A DNA stretch of 64,000 bases. Source: Consotaella aegiceratis (GTDB taxonomy: Bacteria > Pseudomonadota > Alphaproteobacteria > Rhizobiales > Rhizobiaceae). Shown here piece after piece: positions 34,797-43,952 of the stretch (position 1 is the stretch's first letter; the number at the start of each line of letters is the position of its first letter). The DNA is taken from contig NZ_JAZHFT010000008.1 in assembly GCF_036541425.1 (NCBI RefSeq), positions 82,539-146,538 on the forward strand. The letters run 5' to 3'. The notes under the pieces were generated by a model. That model ran no database searches. It was not told where the DNA came from and was given only the letters and a program-made list of their open reading frames with translations. Both the position numbers and the translations under genes were made by a program.

Positions 34797-34880
34797 ATGC
34801 TCGACCTCGCCTATCTCGCGCTCGGCCTCGGCTTCTATGCCCTCGCCGCCCTTTCGGTTCGCGGCTGCGAACGGATCTAG
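34797..34880 (+). CDS. Small membrane protein upstream of kdpF
   Basis: 27 aa: begins MLDLAYLALGLGFYAL and ends RGCERI. One hydrophobic helix followed by a short basic tail. Short ORFs with this layout (a hydrophobic helix then a C-terminal CERx end) commonly sit just before kdpF in other bacteria. The spacing (12 bases to kdpF) and direction support it being a real, translated part of the operon. It may be an accessory peptide of the Kdp complex; function unknown. Confidence 0.6.
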   Translation: MLDLAYLALGLGFYALAALSVRGCERI

Positions 34881-34892
34881 GGGCGCCGTCCG

Positions 34893-34982
34893 ATGACCTT
34901 CGATCTTGCCCTCGGCGCGGTCACGGCGCTCGGCCTTCTCGCCTATCTCGCGCTCGCCTTGCTGCGGCCCAAGCGGTTCTGA
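34893..34982 (+). CDS. kdpF: KdpF, small subunit of the Kdp potassium pump
   Basis: 29 aa with a single membrane helix and the conserved ending ALLRPKRF; E. coli KdpF is also 29 residues. KdpF stabilises the KdpABC complex in the membrane. It lies nine bases before kdpA, the usual order. It is too short for ordinary gene callers. Confidence 0.85.
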   Translation: MTFDLALGAVTALGLLAYLALALLRPKRF

Positions 34983-34991
34983 GAGGACGCC

Positions 34992-36702
34992 ATGGCCTCC
35001 GATCTCCTCCAGTTCATCCTTTACGGCGTGCTGCTGACGGCCCTTGCCTGGCCGCTTGGGCTCTATATGGCGCGAGTGTTTTCCGGCGAGCGGACGTTTA
35101 TCACGCCGCTGCTTGGCCGCGTCGAGACAGGGATCGTCCAGTTCTGCGGCGTTCGCCCCGACAAGTGCGAGCAGCACTGGACGCGCTATGCCCTGTCGGC
35201 GCTCGCCTTCAACGCCGCCGGCTTCGTGCTGCTCTACGCCCTGCTGCGGCTGCAAGGTTTCCTGCCCTGGAACCCTGAAGGCATGGCCGGACTCGCGCCC
35301 GACCTCGCTTTCAACACCGCGGTGAGCTTCGTCACCAACACCAACTGGCAGGCCTATGGCGGCGAGACGACGATGTCGTATTTCAGCCAGATGGTCGGCC
35401 TGGCCGTGCAGAACTTCGTCTCCGCGGCGACCGGCATCGCCATCGGCGCAGCGGTCATCCGCGGTTTTGCCGGGCGCGAACTGAAGACCCCCGGCAATTT
35501 CTGGGTCGATCTCGTCCGTACCATTCTCTATCTCCTGCTGCCGCTGTCGATCGTCCTCGCGCTCGTTCTCGTCTGGCAGGGCGTGCCGCAGAATTTTTCG
35601 CACTCTGTCGACGCGACGACGCTGGAGGGGGCGAAGCAGACGATCGCGCAGGGGCCGGCGGCCGCGCAGATCGCCATCAAGCAGCTCGGCACCAATGGCG
35701 GCGGCTTCTTCAACGCCAACTCCGCCGTGCCTTACGAGAACCCGACGCCGCTCTCCAACCTCGTCGAGATGCTCTCGATCCTGCTCATCCCCGCAGCCTT
35801 CTGCTTCATGTTCGGCCGGATGGTGAAGGACATGCGCCAGGGCTGGGCGATCTTCGCCGCCATGGGGCTCCTCTTCGTCGCAGCGCTCGACCTCACCTAC
35901 GGCTCCGAGATCCAGGGTAACCACCTCTTCGCCGCGCTGCCTGTCGACCAGGCCGCCGGCAACATGGAGGGCAAGGAAGTGCGCTTCGGCGTCGGCAACT
36001 CCGCGCTGTGGGCGACGGCGACGACGGCGGCCTCCAACGGCTCGGTCAACGCCATGCACGACAGCTTCACACCGCTCGGCATGCTGGCGCCGCTTCTCCA
36101 GATCGAGACTGGCGAAGTGGTGTTCGGCGGTGTCGGCTCGGGCTTCTACGGGATGCTGCTCTTCGTCGTCCTCACCGTCTTTCTCGCCGGGCTGATGGTC
36201 GGGCGAACACCGGAATATCTCGGCAAGAAGATCGAGGCGAAGGAGGTCAAGCTCGCCATCCTCACCTTCCTGGTGATGCCGCTCGGCGTGCTCGTCCTCG
36301 GCGCGGTCTCAGCGGTGCTGCCGACCGCACTCGCCTCGCTCCAGGACGCCGGGCCGCACGGGCTCACCGAGATTCTCTATGCCTATTCCTCAGCAACTGG
36401 GAACAACGGCTCGGCCTTCGCCGGCTTCAATGCCAATATGGCCCTACCACAACACGCTGCTGGGGCTCGCCATGCTCGCCGGCCGTTACGCCTTCATCGT
36501 GCCGATGTTGGCCGTTGCCGGCTCGCTCGCGGCCAAGAAGACGGTGCCGGCTTCGGCCGGGACCTTCCCGACCCACACGCCGCTCTTCGTGGTGCTGCTC
36601 GTCGCCGTCGTCCTGATCCTCGGCGGCCTCACCTTTTTCCCCGCGCTCGCCCTCGGCCCGATCGCCGAGCATACGGCGATGCTCGCCGGCCAGACGTTCT
36701 AG
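34992..36702 (+). pseudogene. kdpA: KdpA, potassium channel subunit, with a +1 frameshift
   Basis: The frame that starts at ATG 34992 encodes a normal KdpA up to ATGNNGSAFAGFNAN (36400-36437). It then leaves frame. The true C-terminus, from PYHNTLLGLAMLAGRYAF to MLAGQTF, continues in the next frame and stops at 36702, ten bases before kdpB. One extra base in 36438-36441 explains this: the expected Asn-Thr-Pro codons read aat-a-tgg-ccc. Removing one base gives a 569-residue protein, the right length. KdpA holds the selectivity filter and channel. Unless corrected, the product loses its last membrane helices. The out-of-frame reading continues to 37091, well into kdpB. Confidence 0.85.
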
Positions 36703-36712
36703 GCCCCCACCC

Positions 36713-38752
36713 ATGTCCAAGACCATCCAAGACACCGCGCTGTTCGATCCGGCCATCGTTCGGCCGGCGCTGCGCTCGGCAGTCGTTAAGCTCGACCCGC
36801 GGCAGATGGCTGCCAATCCCGTCATGTTCGTCACCGAGATCGTGGCGATCCTGTCCACCCTCCTGCTGCTGCGCGGCCTCGTTGACGGAGAGAGCGGCAT
36901 GGCCGTGGTCGGCCAGATCGCCATCTGGCTGTGGATCACCGTCTATTTCGCCAACTTCGCCGAGGCGATGGCGGAAGGACGCGGCAAGGCGCGCGCCGCC
37001 TCGCTGCGCTCGACCCAGAGCGAGACGCCGGCCAAACGGCTGGCCTCTGGCGAGGGCAGCGACGTCGAGACCGTGTCCAGCCGGGCGCTGAAGACCGGCG
37101 ACATCGTTCTCGTCGAGGCCGGCGACATCGTGCCCGCCGACGGCGAGGCGATCGAGGGCATCGCGTCGGTCGACGAATCCGCCATCACCGGCGAATCCGC
37201 GCCCGTCATCCGCGAGGCGGGTGGTGATCGCTCGTCGGTCACCGGCGGCACCCGCATCGTCTCCGACTGGCTGAAGGTCCAGGTGACGGCAAAGCCCGGC
37301 GAGAGCTTTCTCGACCGGATGATCGCGCTCGTCGAGGGCGCCGAGCGGCAGAAGACGCCAAACGAGATCGCGCTGTCGATTCTGCTCGTCGGCATGACCA
37401 TCATCTTCCTGCTGGTGGTCGCGACGCTGGAGCCCTTCGTCATTTATTCCGGCGCCTTCGTTCCCGTCGTCTTCCTGGTCGCGCTGCTGGTGACGCTGAT
37501 CCCGACGACGATCGGCGGGCTGCTGTCGGCCATCGGCATCGCCGGCATGGACCGCCTGGTGAAGGCCAACGTCGTCGCCAAGTCGGGTCGGGCTGTCGAG
37601 GCGGCGGGCGACGTCGATACGCTGCTTCTCGACAAGACCGGCACCATCACCTTCGGCGCCCGCATGGCCGACGCCTTTCACCCGCTGCCCGGCGTGCAGG
37701 ACGCCGAGCTGACCGAAGCCTCGCTCTATGCCTCGCTGGCCGACGAAACGCCGGAGGGCCGCTCCATCGTCGATCTCGCCCGCAAGCAGTTGCCGCGTGG
37801 AAACGAAGAGCGCGCCAGCATCCAGGAGACCGTCGGCTTCTCGGCTCAGACGCGCATGTCCGGTGTCGATCTCGCCGACGGCACCAGGCTGCGCAAGGGG
37901 GCGACCGACGCTGTGCTCGCCTGGTGCGAGGCGGGCGGCTCGAAGGTGCTCGCCGATATCGTCGAGCGGATCGCCAAGTCCGGCGGCACGCCGTTGCTGG
38001 TGGCACGCGACCAGCGCCCACTCGGCGTCATTCATTTGAAGGACATCGTCAAGCCGGGCATTCGCGAGCGTTTCGCGGAACTGCGCCGCATGGGCGTGCG
38101 CACCGTGATGATCACCGGCGACAATCCGTTGACGGCCGCCGCGATCGCGGCGGAAGCCGGCGTCGACGATTTTCTGGCGGAAGCGACGCCCGAGAACAAG
38201 CTGGAGCTGATCCGCAAGGAGCAGGCGGCGGGCAAGCTCGTCGCCATGTGCGGCGACGGCTCCAACGACGCACCCGCCCTCGCCCAGGCCGACGTCGGCG
38301 TCGCCATGAACACCGGCACCCCGGCGGCCAAGGAGGCGGGAAACCTGATCGACCTCGACAGCGACCCGACCAAGCTCATCGAGATCGTCATGGTCGGCAA
38401 GCAGTTGCTGATCTCGCGCGGCTCGCTGACCACCTTCTCCATCGCCAACGATGTCGCCAAGTATTTCGCGATCCTTCCCGCCCTGTTCGTCACCGCCTAT
38501 CCGGGTCTGGCAAGCCTCAACGTCATGGACCTCGAGAGCCCTCAGAGCGCGATCCTGTCGGCGGTGATCTTCAATGCGCTCGTCATCGTCGCGTTGATCC
38601 CGCTGGCACTCAAGGGCGCCCGCTATGCGCCGGCCTCGGCCGCGCAACTCTTGCGGCGCAATCTGCTCGTCTACGGGCTCGGCGGGCTCGTCGTCCCCTT
38701 CATCGGCATCAAGGCGATCGATTTCGCCGTCAATGCCCTGGCCTTGGCGTGA
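36713..38752 (+). CDS. kdpB: KdpB, P-type ATPase subunit
   Basis: 679 aa, intact. The phosphorylated Asp is D307 in LLLDKTGTITFG; the actuator loop TGES is at 159-162, including the Ser that is phosphorylated to inhibit E. coli KdpB. TIPTTIG-type membrane helix LIPTTIGGL and the hinge MCGDGSNDAPALAQADVGVAM are present. KdpB hydrolyses ATP to drive potassium through KdpA. It is encoded ten bases after the kdpA stop in the correct frame; because of the kdpA frameshift, ribosomes may now run through its start region. Confidence 0.97.
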   Translation: MSKTIQDTALFDPAIVRPALRSAVVKLDPRQMAANPVMFVTEIVAILSTLLLLRGLVDGESGMAVVGQIAIWLWITVYFANFAEAMAEGRGKARAASLRSTQSETPAKRLASGEGSDVETVSSRALKTGDIVLVEAGDIVPADGEAIEGIASVDESAITGESAPVIREAGGDRSSVTGGTRIVSDWLKVQVTAKPGESFLDRMIALVEGAERQKTPNEIALSILLVGMTIIFLLVVATLEPFVIYSGAFVPVVFLVALLVTLIPTTIGGLLSAIGIAGMDRLVKANVVAKSGRAVEAAGDVDTLLLDKTGTITFGARMADAFHPLPGVQDAELTEASLYASLADETPEGRSIVDLARKQLPRGNEERASIQETVGFSAQTRMSGVDLADGTRLRKGATDAVLAWCEAGGSKVLADIVERIAKSGGTPLLVARDQRPLGVIHLKDIVKPGIRERFAELRRMGVRTVMITGDNPLTAAAIAAEAGVDDFLAEATPENKLELIRKEQAAGKLVAMCGDGSNDAPALAQADVGVAMNTGTPAAKEAGNLIDLDSDPTKLIEIVMVGKQLLISRGSLTTFSIANDVAKYFAILPALFVTAYPGLASLNVMDLESPQSAILSAVIFNALVIVALIPLALKGARYAPASAAQLLRRNLLVYGLGGLVVPFIGIKAIDFAVNALALA

Positions 38753-38761
38753 GGAACCGCC

Positions 38762-39352
38762 ATGTTGACCCTGTTCAGACCTGCTCTGTCGATGCTTGCC
38801 GTCATGACGATCCTGACCGGCTTCGCCTACCCGTTGGCCGTGACCGGCCTCGCCCAGCTCCTGTTTCCGGAGGAGGCGAACGGCAGTCTGTTCGAGCGTG
38901 ACGGCGTGGTCATCGGATCGCGTCTCGTCGCACAGGATTTTCGAGGCAACGCCTATTTTCATCCCCGGCCGTCGGCCGTCGGCTATGACGGCGCCGGCTC
39001 CGGCGGCAGCAATCTCGCTCCGACGTCGAAGGCGCTGATCGAGCGGGTGCGGGCCGATGCCGAACGGCTGTCGGACGACGCCGGCGGCGCGGCGGTACCG
39101 GTCGACCTCGTCACCAGTTCGGGCAGCGGCCTCGACCCCGACATTTCGCCCGCCGCCGCCCAGTTTCAGGTCGAGCGCGTCGCGCGGACCAGGGGGCTCG
39201 CCGCTTCCGACGTCCGCAGTCTCGTGCGCAACGCTGTCGAAGGTCCGCTGCTCGGCATCTTCGGAGAGCCCCGCGTCAACGTGCTGGAGCTCAATCTCGC
39301 CCTCGACGACCTGACTGCGGGACCACCCACAGAGACCGGCCATGTCCGTTGA
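38762..39352 (+). CDS. kdpC: KdpC, potassium-transport ATPase subunit C
   Basis: 196 aa with one N-terminal membrane helix (about residues 8-30). Family patterns are GFAYPLAVTGLAQLLFP, GSRLVAQDF, YFHPRPSA, GSGLDPDISPAAAQFQVERVA and LNVLELNLALD-like VNVLELNLALD. KdpC is the periplasmically exposed subunit that raises potassium affinity. It overlaps kdpD by 11 bases. Confidence 0.96.
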   Translation: MLTLFRPALSMLAVMTILTGFAYPLAVTGLAQLLFPEEANGSLFERDGVVIGSRLVAQDFRGNAYFHPRPSAVGYDGAGSGGSNLAPTSKALIERVRADAERLSDDAGGAAVPVDLVTSSGSGLDPDISPAAAQFQVERVARTRGLAASDVRSLVRNAVEGPLLGIFGEPRVNVLELNLALDDLTAGPPTETGHVR

Positions 39353-42071
39353 GGAGCCGAGGCCCGAGCCCGAGGCGCTGCTGGCCGAGGCGGCGCGCGA
39401 GGGTCGCGGCAAGCTCAAGATCTTCCTCGGCGCCGCCCCCGGCGTCGGCAAGACCTTCGCCATGCTGGAGGCGGCACGGCAGCGCCAGACCGAAAGCGTC
39501 GACGTCGTTGCGGCGGTGGTGGAGACGCATGGGCGGGCGGAGACCGAGCGCCTCCTCGTCGGCCTGGAGGTTGTGCCCCGGACGCGCCTTCTCTATCGCG
39601 GCCGGGCGTTGCCGGAGATGGATCTCGACGCCGTTCTCGCCCGGCGGCCGGCGCTGGCTCTTGTGGATGAGTTGGCCCACAGCGATGTCGAGGGCAGCCG
39701 CCATGCCAAGCGTTGGCAGGACGTCGAGGAACTACTGGCCGCCGGGATCGACGTCTATACGACGCTCAATGTCCAGCATATCGAAAGCCTGAACGACGTC
39801 GTCGCCCGGATTTCGGGTGTGCGCGTCCGCGAGACGGTGCCCGACACGGTCATGGAACTCGCCGCCGACATCGAACTCGTCGATCTGCCGCCCGAGGAAC
39901 TGATCGGCCGCCTGCGTGAGGGAAAGGTCTATGTGCAGGATCAGATCGCCCGCGCCATCCAGAACTTCTTCTCCAAGGGCAATTTGACGGCGCTCCGCGA
40001 ACTGGCGATGCGCGCCGCCGCCGACCGTGTCGATGCACAAATGACGGCGCATATGCGCAGCCATGCCATTCCCGGCCCCTGGCCGGCGCAGGACCGGATT
40101 CTGGTCTGCGTCAACGAGACGCCGATGGCCAAGAGCCTGGTGCGGGCCGCCAAACGGATGGCAGAACGCGCGCGGCTGCCGTGGATTGCCCTGTCGGTGA
40201 TCACGGCGAGCAGCGAATCCCTGCCGGAAGAGGAGAAGGATACGCGGATCGCGGCGCTGCGGCTTGCCGAGACGCTCGGCGCCGAGGTCGCGACGATCAA
40301 CGCCACCGCGGACGTCGCCGCCGAGGTGCTGGCCTTTGCGCGCGCCCGCAACGTCAGCCGCATCGTCATCGGCCGGCCGAGGCCAAGACGTTGGGTGCCC
40401 GGCTTCGTGCGCGAGACGGTGGCCGACACGATCCTGAAGCAGGCGACCGACTTCGAGGTGACCGTGGTGTCGCCCGACGCCAAGACGGCGCGGAACGCCG
40501 CGCTGCGCATGGCCCTACCGGCAATCGAGCGGCGGCCGGTCGCCTATCTCTGGTCGGCGGGTGCCGTCGCGCTGGCGGCGCTGGCAGCGCAGCTCATCGC
40601 GGCGCTCATGCCGGTGGAGAGCCTGTCGCTCGTCTTTCTGCCGGCGGTGCTGTTTTCGGCCGCGCGCTACGGCCTGGCGCCCTCGGCCTTCGCCAGCGTG
40701 ATCGCGTTCCTGGCCTACAATTTCTTCTTCACCGAGCCGTACCACACGCTCAACGTCTATCGCGAAAGCGAGATCCTGACGCTGCTCCTGTTCCTGGTGG
40801 TGGCGATCGTTACCGGCAACCAGACCGCCCGCCTGCGTCGTCAGGCCGCCGCCCAGAAGACCATCGCCGAGCGGACGACGCGCCTCTACGAGTTCGCCCG
40901 CAAGATCGCCAGCGCGGCCTCTCTCGACGACGTGGTCTGGGCCTCCGTTCATCACGTCGCCTCGACGCTCAAGTGCGATGCGCTGCTGCTCGGGCCGAAC
41001 GAGATCGGCCGGCTGGCCATCCTCGGCGGCTTCCCGCCCGAGGATCGCCTGGACGTCAAGGATTGGGGCGCGGCGAACTGGGCGTTCGAGCACAAGGAGG
41101 CGGCGGGATGGAGCTCGGTGACGCTGCCGACCTCGTCCTGGCTCTTCCTGCCGCTCGGATCCGGGCCGGTCGCGAGCGGCCTGCTGGGCGTCCGGTTCAA
41201 GCAGGACAGCGATCCGTCTCCGGAGGACCGCCGGCTGCTCGACGCGCTCGTCGACCAGATCTCCGTTGCCGTCGAGCGTACGCGGTTGGCGAAAGACATG
41301 GAGGAGACGCGGCTTCTGTCTGAGACCGAGCGCCTGCGCGCGGCTCTTCTGTCCTCCGTCAGCCATGATCTACGCACGCCGCTCGTCTCGATCATCGGCG
41401 CCGCCTCCAGCCTCCTGGATGCCGGCGACGTGCTGGGGGGCGACGGGCGCCGGATGATGGCGGAGACGATCCAGGAAGAGGGCGAGCGGTTGAACCGGTA
41501 TGTCCAGAACCTCCTCGACATGACTCGGCTCAGCTATGGCGCCCTCGCCATACGGCACGAGGCCATCGATATCCGGGAGGTCGTCGGCGGCGCGGTGAGG
41601 CGCCTGGCGCGCACGCTCGCCGGCCATCGCGTCGCGATCGACCTGCCGGAAGGCCTTGCCTCCGTCGACGGCGATCCCGTTCTGCTCGAACAGGTGGTGG
41701 CGAACGTGCTCGACAACGCCGCCAAATATGCGCCGGCCGGTACCGACATTGCCGTTGGCGCCAGGGAGGCCGGGCAGCAGCTGATCCTGTCGATTTCCGA
41801 CGAGGGGCCGGGTATACCGCACGAGGATCGCCGGAAGGTCTTCGACATGTTCTATCGGGTGCGCCATGGCGACAGCCAGTCGGCAGGAACGGGGCTCGGT
41901 CTCGCCATCTGCCAAGGCATCCTGGAAGCCCATAGCGGCGGCATCCGGGCCGAAGCGGCCCGCTCCGACGGCCGGGGCGCGCGAATCGTCATCGATCTGC
42001 CGCTGGCCGTAACCCCCACCCAACCACCCGCACCGCCAGCGGACGAAGACCCCGATGAGGCTGAGGGGTGA
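39342..42071 (+). CDS. kdpD: KdpD, sensor histidine kinase for potassium and osmotic stress
   Basis: 909 aa, the usual size. The N-terminal cytosolic KdpD domain has Walker A GAAPGVGKTFAMLEAA and VDELAHSDVEGSRHAKRW, followed by a USP-like domain with ILVCVNETPMAKSLVRAA. Four membrane helices lie around residues 400-500. A GAF domain follows, then HisKA with the phosphorylated His in SSVSHDLRTPLVSI, and the ATPase boxes NVLDNAAKYAP, DEGPGIP and GTGLGLAICQG. It phosphorylates KdpE, whose GTG overlaps its TGA. Confidence 0.97.
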   Translation: MSVEEPRPEPEALLAEAAREGRGKLKIFLGAAPGVGKTFAMLEAARQRQTESVDVVAAVVETHGRAETERLLVGLEVVPRTRLLYRGRALPEMDLDAVLARRPALALVDELAHSDVEGSRHAKRWQDVEELLAAGIDVYTTLNVQHIESLNDVVARISGVRVRETVPDTVMELAADIELVDLPPEELIGRLREGKVYVQDQIARAIQNFFSKGNLTALRELAMRAAADRVDAQMTAHMRSHAIPGPWPAQDRILVCVNETPMAKSLVRAAKRMAERARLPWIALSVITASSESLPEEEKDTRIAALRLAETLGAEVATINATADVAAEVLAFARARNVSRIVIGRPRPRRWVPGFVRETVADTILKQATDFEVTVVSPDAKTARNAALRMALPAIERRPVAYLWSAGAVALAALAAQLIAALMPVESLSLVFLPAVLFSAARYGLAPSAFASVIAFLAYNFFFTEPYHTLNVYRESEILTLLLFLVVAIVTGNQTARLRRQAAAQKTIAERTTRLYEFARKIASAASLDDVVWASVHHVASTLKCDALLLGPNEIGRLAILGGFPPEDRLDVKDWGAANWAFEHKEAAGWSSVTLPTSSWLFLPLGSGPVASGLLGVRFKQDSDPSPEDRRLLDALVDQISVAVERTRLAKDMEETRLLSETERLRAALLSSVSHDLRTPLVSIIGAASSLLDAGDVLGGDGRRMMAETIQEEGERLNRYVQNLLDMTRLSYGALAIRHEAIDIREVVGGAVRRLARTLAGHRVAIDLPEGLASVDGDPVLLEQVVANVLDNAAKYAPAGTDIAVGAREAGQQLILSISDEGPGIPHEDRRKVFDMFYRVRHGDSQSAGTGLGLAICQGILEAHSGGIRAEAARSDGRGARIVIDLPLAVTPTQPPAPPADEDPDEAEG

Positions 42072-42760
42072 GCGCCAGCTGCATCCTGATCGTCGACGAC
42101 GAGACGCAGATCCGGCGCTTCCTGCGGATCGCGCTCGAAGCGCACGGCTTTGCCATTGTCGAGGCTGTGCGTGGCGAGGACGGGGTCGCCAAATGCGCCA
42201 CCGAGCACCCCGATCTCGTGGTGCTTGATCTCGGTCTTCCCGATATCGACGGCCAGGCCGTCGTTCGGCGCATTCGCGAATGGTCGCAGGTGCCGATCCT
42301 CGTCCTCTCCGTGCGCCAGGACGAAGCGGAGAAGGTCGCGGCCCTGGACGCGGGCGCCAACGATTACGTCACCAAACCCTTCGGCATCGCCGAACTGCTC
42401 GCCCGCATCCGCGTGCTCCTTCGCTCCCGCCCGGAGGGTATGGTGTCGTCTGCGACTGCGGAACTCCGCATCGGCGGCCTGACCGTCAATGCCGCGACGC
42501 ACGAGGTGAGCCTCGACGGCCAGGCGATCCGGCTGACGCGCAAGGAATTCGAACTCCTGAACTATCTCGCGGCTCATGCCGGCCGGATCGTCACCCATCG
42601 CATGCTCCTGACCGAACTCTGGGGACCGGCGCACGCCGACGACGTCCAGTATCTGCGGGTCTTCATCGGCCGCCTGCGAGGCAAGCTCGGGGACGATCCC
42701 ACTAGCCCGCGCTTCATCCTCAACGAGCCGGGCGTCGGCTACCGCTTTTTGGTCGAGTAG
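42068..42760 (+). CDS. kdpE: KdpE, response regulator
   Basis: 230 aa from a GTG overlapping the kdpD stop. Receiver domain with D10-D11, phosphoacceptor D54 in VVLDLGLPDIDG, and K in NDYVTKPFG. The OmpR-type winged helix has LTRKEFELLNYLAAHAG and DDVQYLRVFIGRLRGKL. It should activate the kdp operon, probably through the repeats at 34691-34718. Confidence 0.97.
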   Translation: MSASCILIVDDETQIRRFLRIALEAHGFAIVEAVRGEDGVAKCATEHPDLVVLDLGLPDIDGQAVVRRIREWSQVPILVLSVRQDEAEKVAALDAGANDYVTKPFGIAELLARIRVLLRSRPEGMVSSATAELRIGGLTVNAATHEVSLDGQAIRLTRKEFELLNYLAAHAGRIVTHRMLLTELWGPAHADDVQYLRVFIGRLRGKLGDDPTSPRFILNEPGVGYRFLVE

Positions 42761-43405
42761 ACCCCGAGCCGTCACCGACCGAGGCCCAGATGGGCTCTCC
42801 GGGGTCGACCACTTGAGGACGATCGGCCGCTTTATGGACGAGGGTCGCACGGCCTCGGCGCAGTTCGATCGGTCCCTGGAGTGAGAGACGGAAGCGCGGT
42901 AGCGATGGTCTCGACCAGTGTGCCGCCAACTCTTTTGGAAAGCACCCCGGGATCAGACCAGATAAGCTATTTGGCGGAGAGGGGGGGATTCGAACCCCCG
43001 ATACGGTTGCCCGTATGCCGCATTTCGAGTGCGGTGCATTCAACCACTCTGCCACCTCTCCGTTCATCGCCCTCACACAAGACAAGGGCGGGTGGTTGCT
43101 GCGGTCAACGCGCGGCCCTCATAGCAAAGCCGTCATGCTCCGCACAAGAGGCATTCGCGCGCCGCGTCGCCATGAGGCCGTCAACCGAGACTTTGGTGCG
43201 TTCGATGCCGATCGTCATCGCCCTAATCGCGAGACCCGTTGCGCGTTCGGCGCATCGAAGGGACCGCGCTGGACGAGTGGTGGGTAGGGCAAAGGCGGAC
43301 CATGCCGAGACTGCGGCACATGGACCGGTCGCGATCGGCGCCAGGCGGTGGCCATAGATTGGCCGCACGGTCCGGCCGTAGGCCTCTGCCCGCGGAGGCG
43401 CTTGC
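42761..43405. other. Region without protein genes around the tRNA
   Basis: Between kdpE and the small gene at 43406 there are about 645 bases. Apart from the tRNA-Ser at 42972-43061 I see no convincing coding sequence on either strand; the open frames here run through the tRNA or have no recognisable content. No integrase, direct repeat of the tRNA end or attachment site was found by eye. Confidence 0.5.
42972..43061 (-). tRNA. tRNA-Ser, anticodon CGA
   Basis: A 90-base type II tRNA on the minus strand, from GGAGAGGTGGC (43061) to an encoded CCA (42974-42972). The acceptor stem GGAGAGG pairs with CCTCTCC. The anticodon stem ACCGCA/TGCGGC frames the loop CTCGAAA, giving anticodon CGA for UCG codons. 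The long variable arm TACGGGCAACCGTA is the serine hallmark, and the T loop reads GGTTCGAATCC. Confidence 0.95.
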
Positions 43406-43753
43406 CTATTCGAGCCACGGCAAGGGACAGGGGGAAATGACGAAGGTCTGGCCGCTGTGCTGCTGCTTCCAGATGAAGCCGTAGGCCATTTCGTTCTCGT
43501 GCGGCAGCCAGAACACGTGCGGCTTCGCATCGGGGCGATAGTCGCCCTCCCAGCCATGCTGGCGCGCGAGTTCACGCGCGCGATCGAAATCCGCCAGGAA
43601 CTCGGTGGCCGTGCCGACGTCCTTGCCGCCGCCATAGCCGTCGATCTTTTCCGCCGCCTCGATCTTCGCGAGTTCGGAGGCGATCTCGGTGACGGTGGGC
43701 AGAAGCGCCCAGCCGAAATCGATCGGGGCGGTGCTGTAGACGAACCATTCCAT
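43406..43753 (-). CDS. Small conserved-looking hypothetical protein
   Basis: 115 aa from the ATG at 43753, preceded by GGAGAG. It begins MEWFVYSTAPIDFGWALLPT, is rich in Trp and acidic residues, and ends with FVISPCPLPWLE. No signal peptide or membrane helix. I do not recognise the family. The good ribosome site and sensible amino-acid composition support a real gene. It stands alone between the tRNA and the ABC exporter pair, separated from the latter by 200 bases. Confidence 0.6.
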   Translation of the reverse strand: MEWFVYSTAPIDFGWALLPTVTEIASELAKIEAAEKIDGYGGGKDVGTATEFLADFDRARELARQHGWEGDYRPDAKPHVFWLPHENEMAYGFIWKQQHSGQTFVISPCPLPWLE

Positions 43754-43952
43754 GCCGTTCTCTCCTCTGGCCGGTCTGCCCCGATCGAACCACGGTCCGC
43801 TTACCACCGCGTTCCCGCTCACGGATTTTTCTGAACGGTCGGGCTGCCTTGCCTTGGACGCTTTCGGATCGTGCCGGCACGGTCTGGCGAGGAGGACGCT
43901 CCGATTCGCGCTTAACGAGTATAGCACGGGTGTGGCGGCCGACGCCTGAGCG

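Noticed and set aside
34215..36059. A 614-codon minus-strand frame
   Set aside because: Opposite kdpA and the PF08013 gene end; low-complexity Arg/Glu-rich composition typical of an antisense shadow.
36430..36445. Programmed ribosomal frameshift in kdpA
   Set aside because: No slippery heptamer, downstream pseudoknot or internal Shine-Dalgarno-like signal is visible at the site.
36703..37091. Extension of KdpA to a 699-residue protein as a genuine fusion
   Set aside because: The added residues are out-of-frame kdpB sequence; the proper KdpA end exists in the neighbouring frame.
36629..39463. A 944-codon open frame on the minus strand
   Set aside because: It lies opposite kdpB and kdpC, which are unmistakable. 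Long antisense frames are expected in GC-rich coding DNA, and this one shows no recognisable domains.
42881..43357. A 158-codon plus-strand frame
   Set aside because: It runs straight through the tRNA-Ser gene and has no protein-like features.
42761..43405. Genomic-island attachment site at the tRNA-Ser gene
   Set aside because: No integrase and no repeated tRNA end were found in the window.
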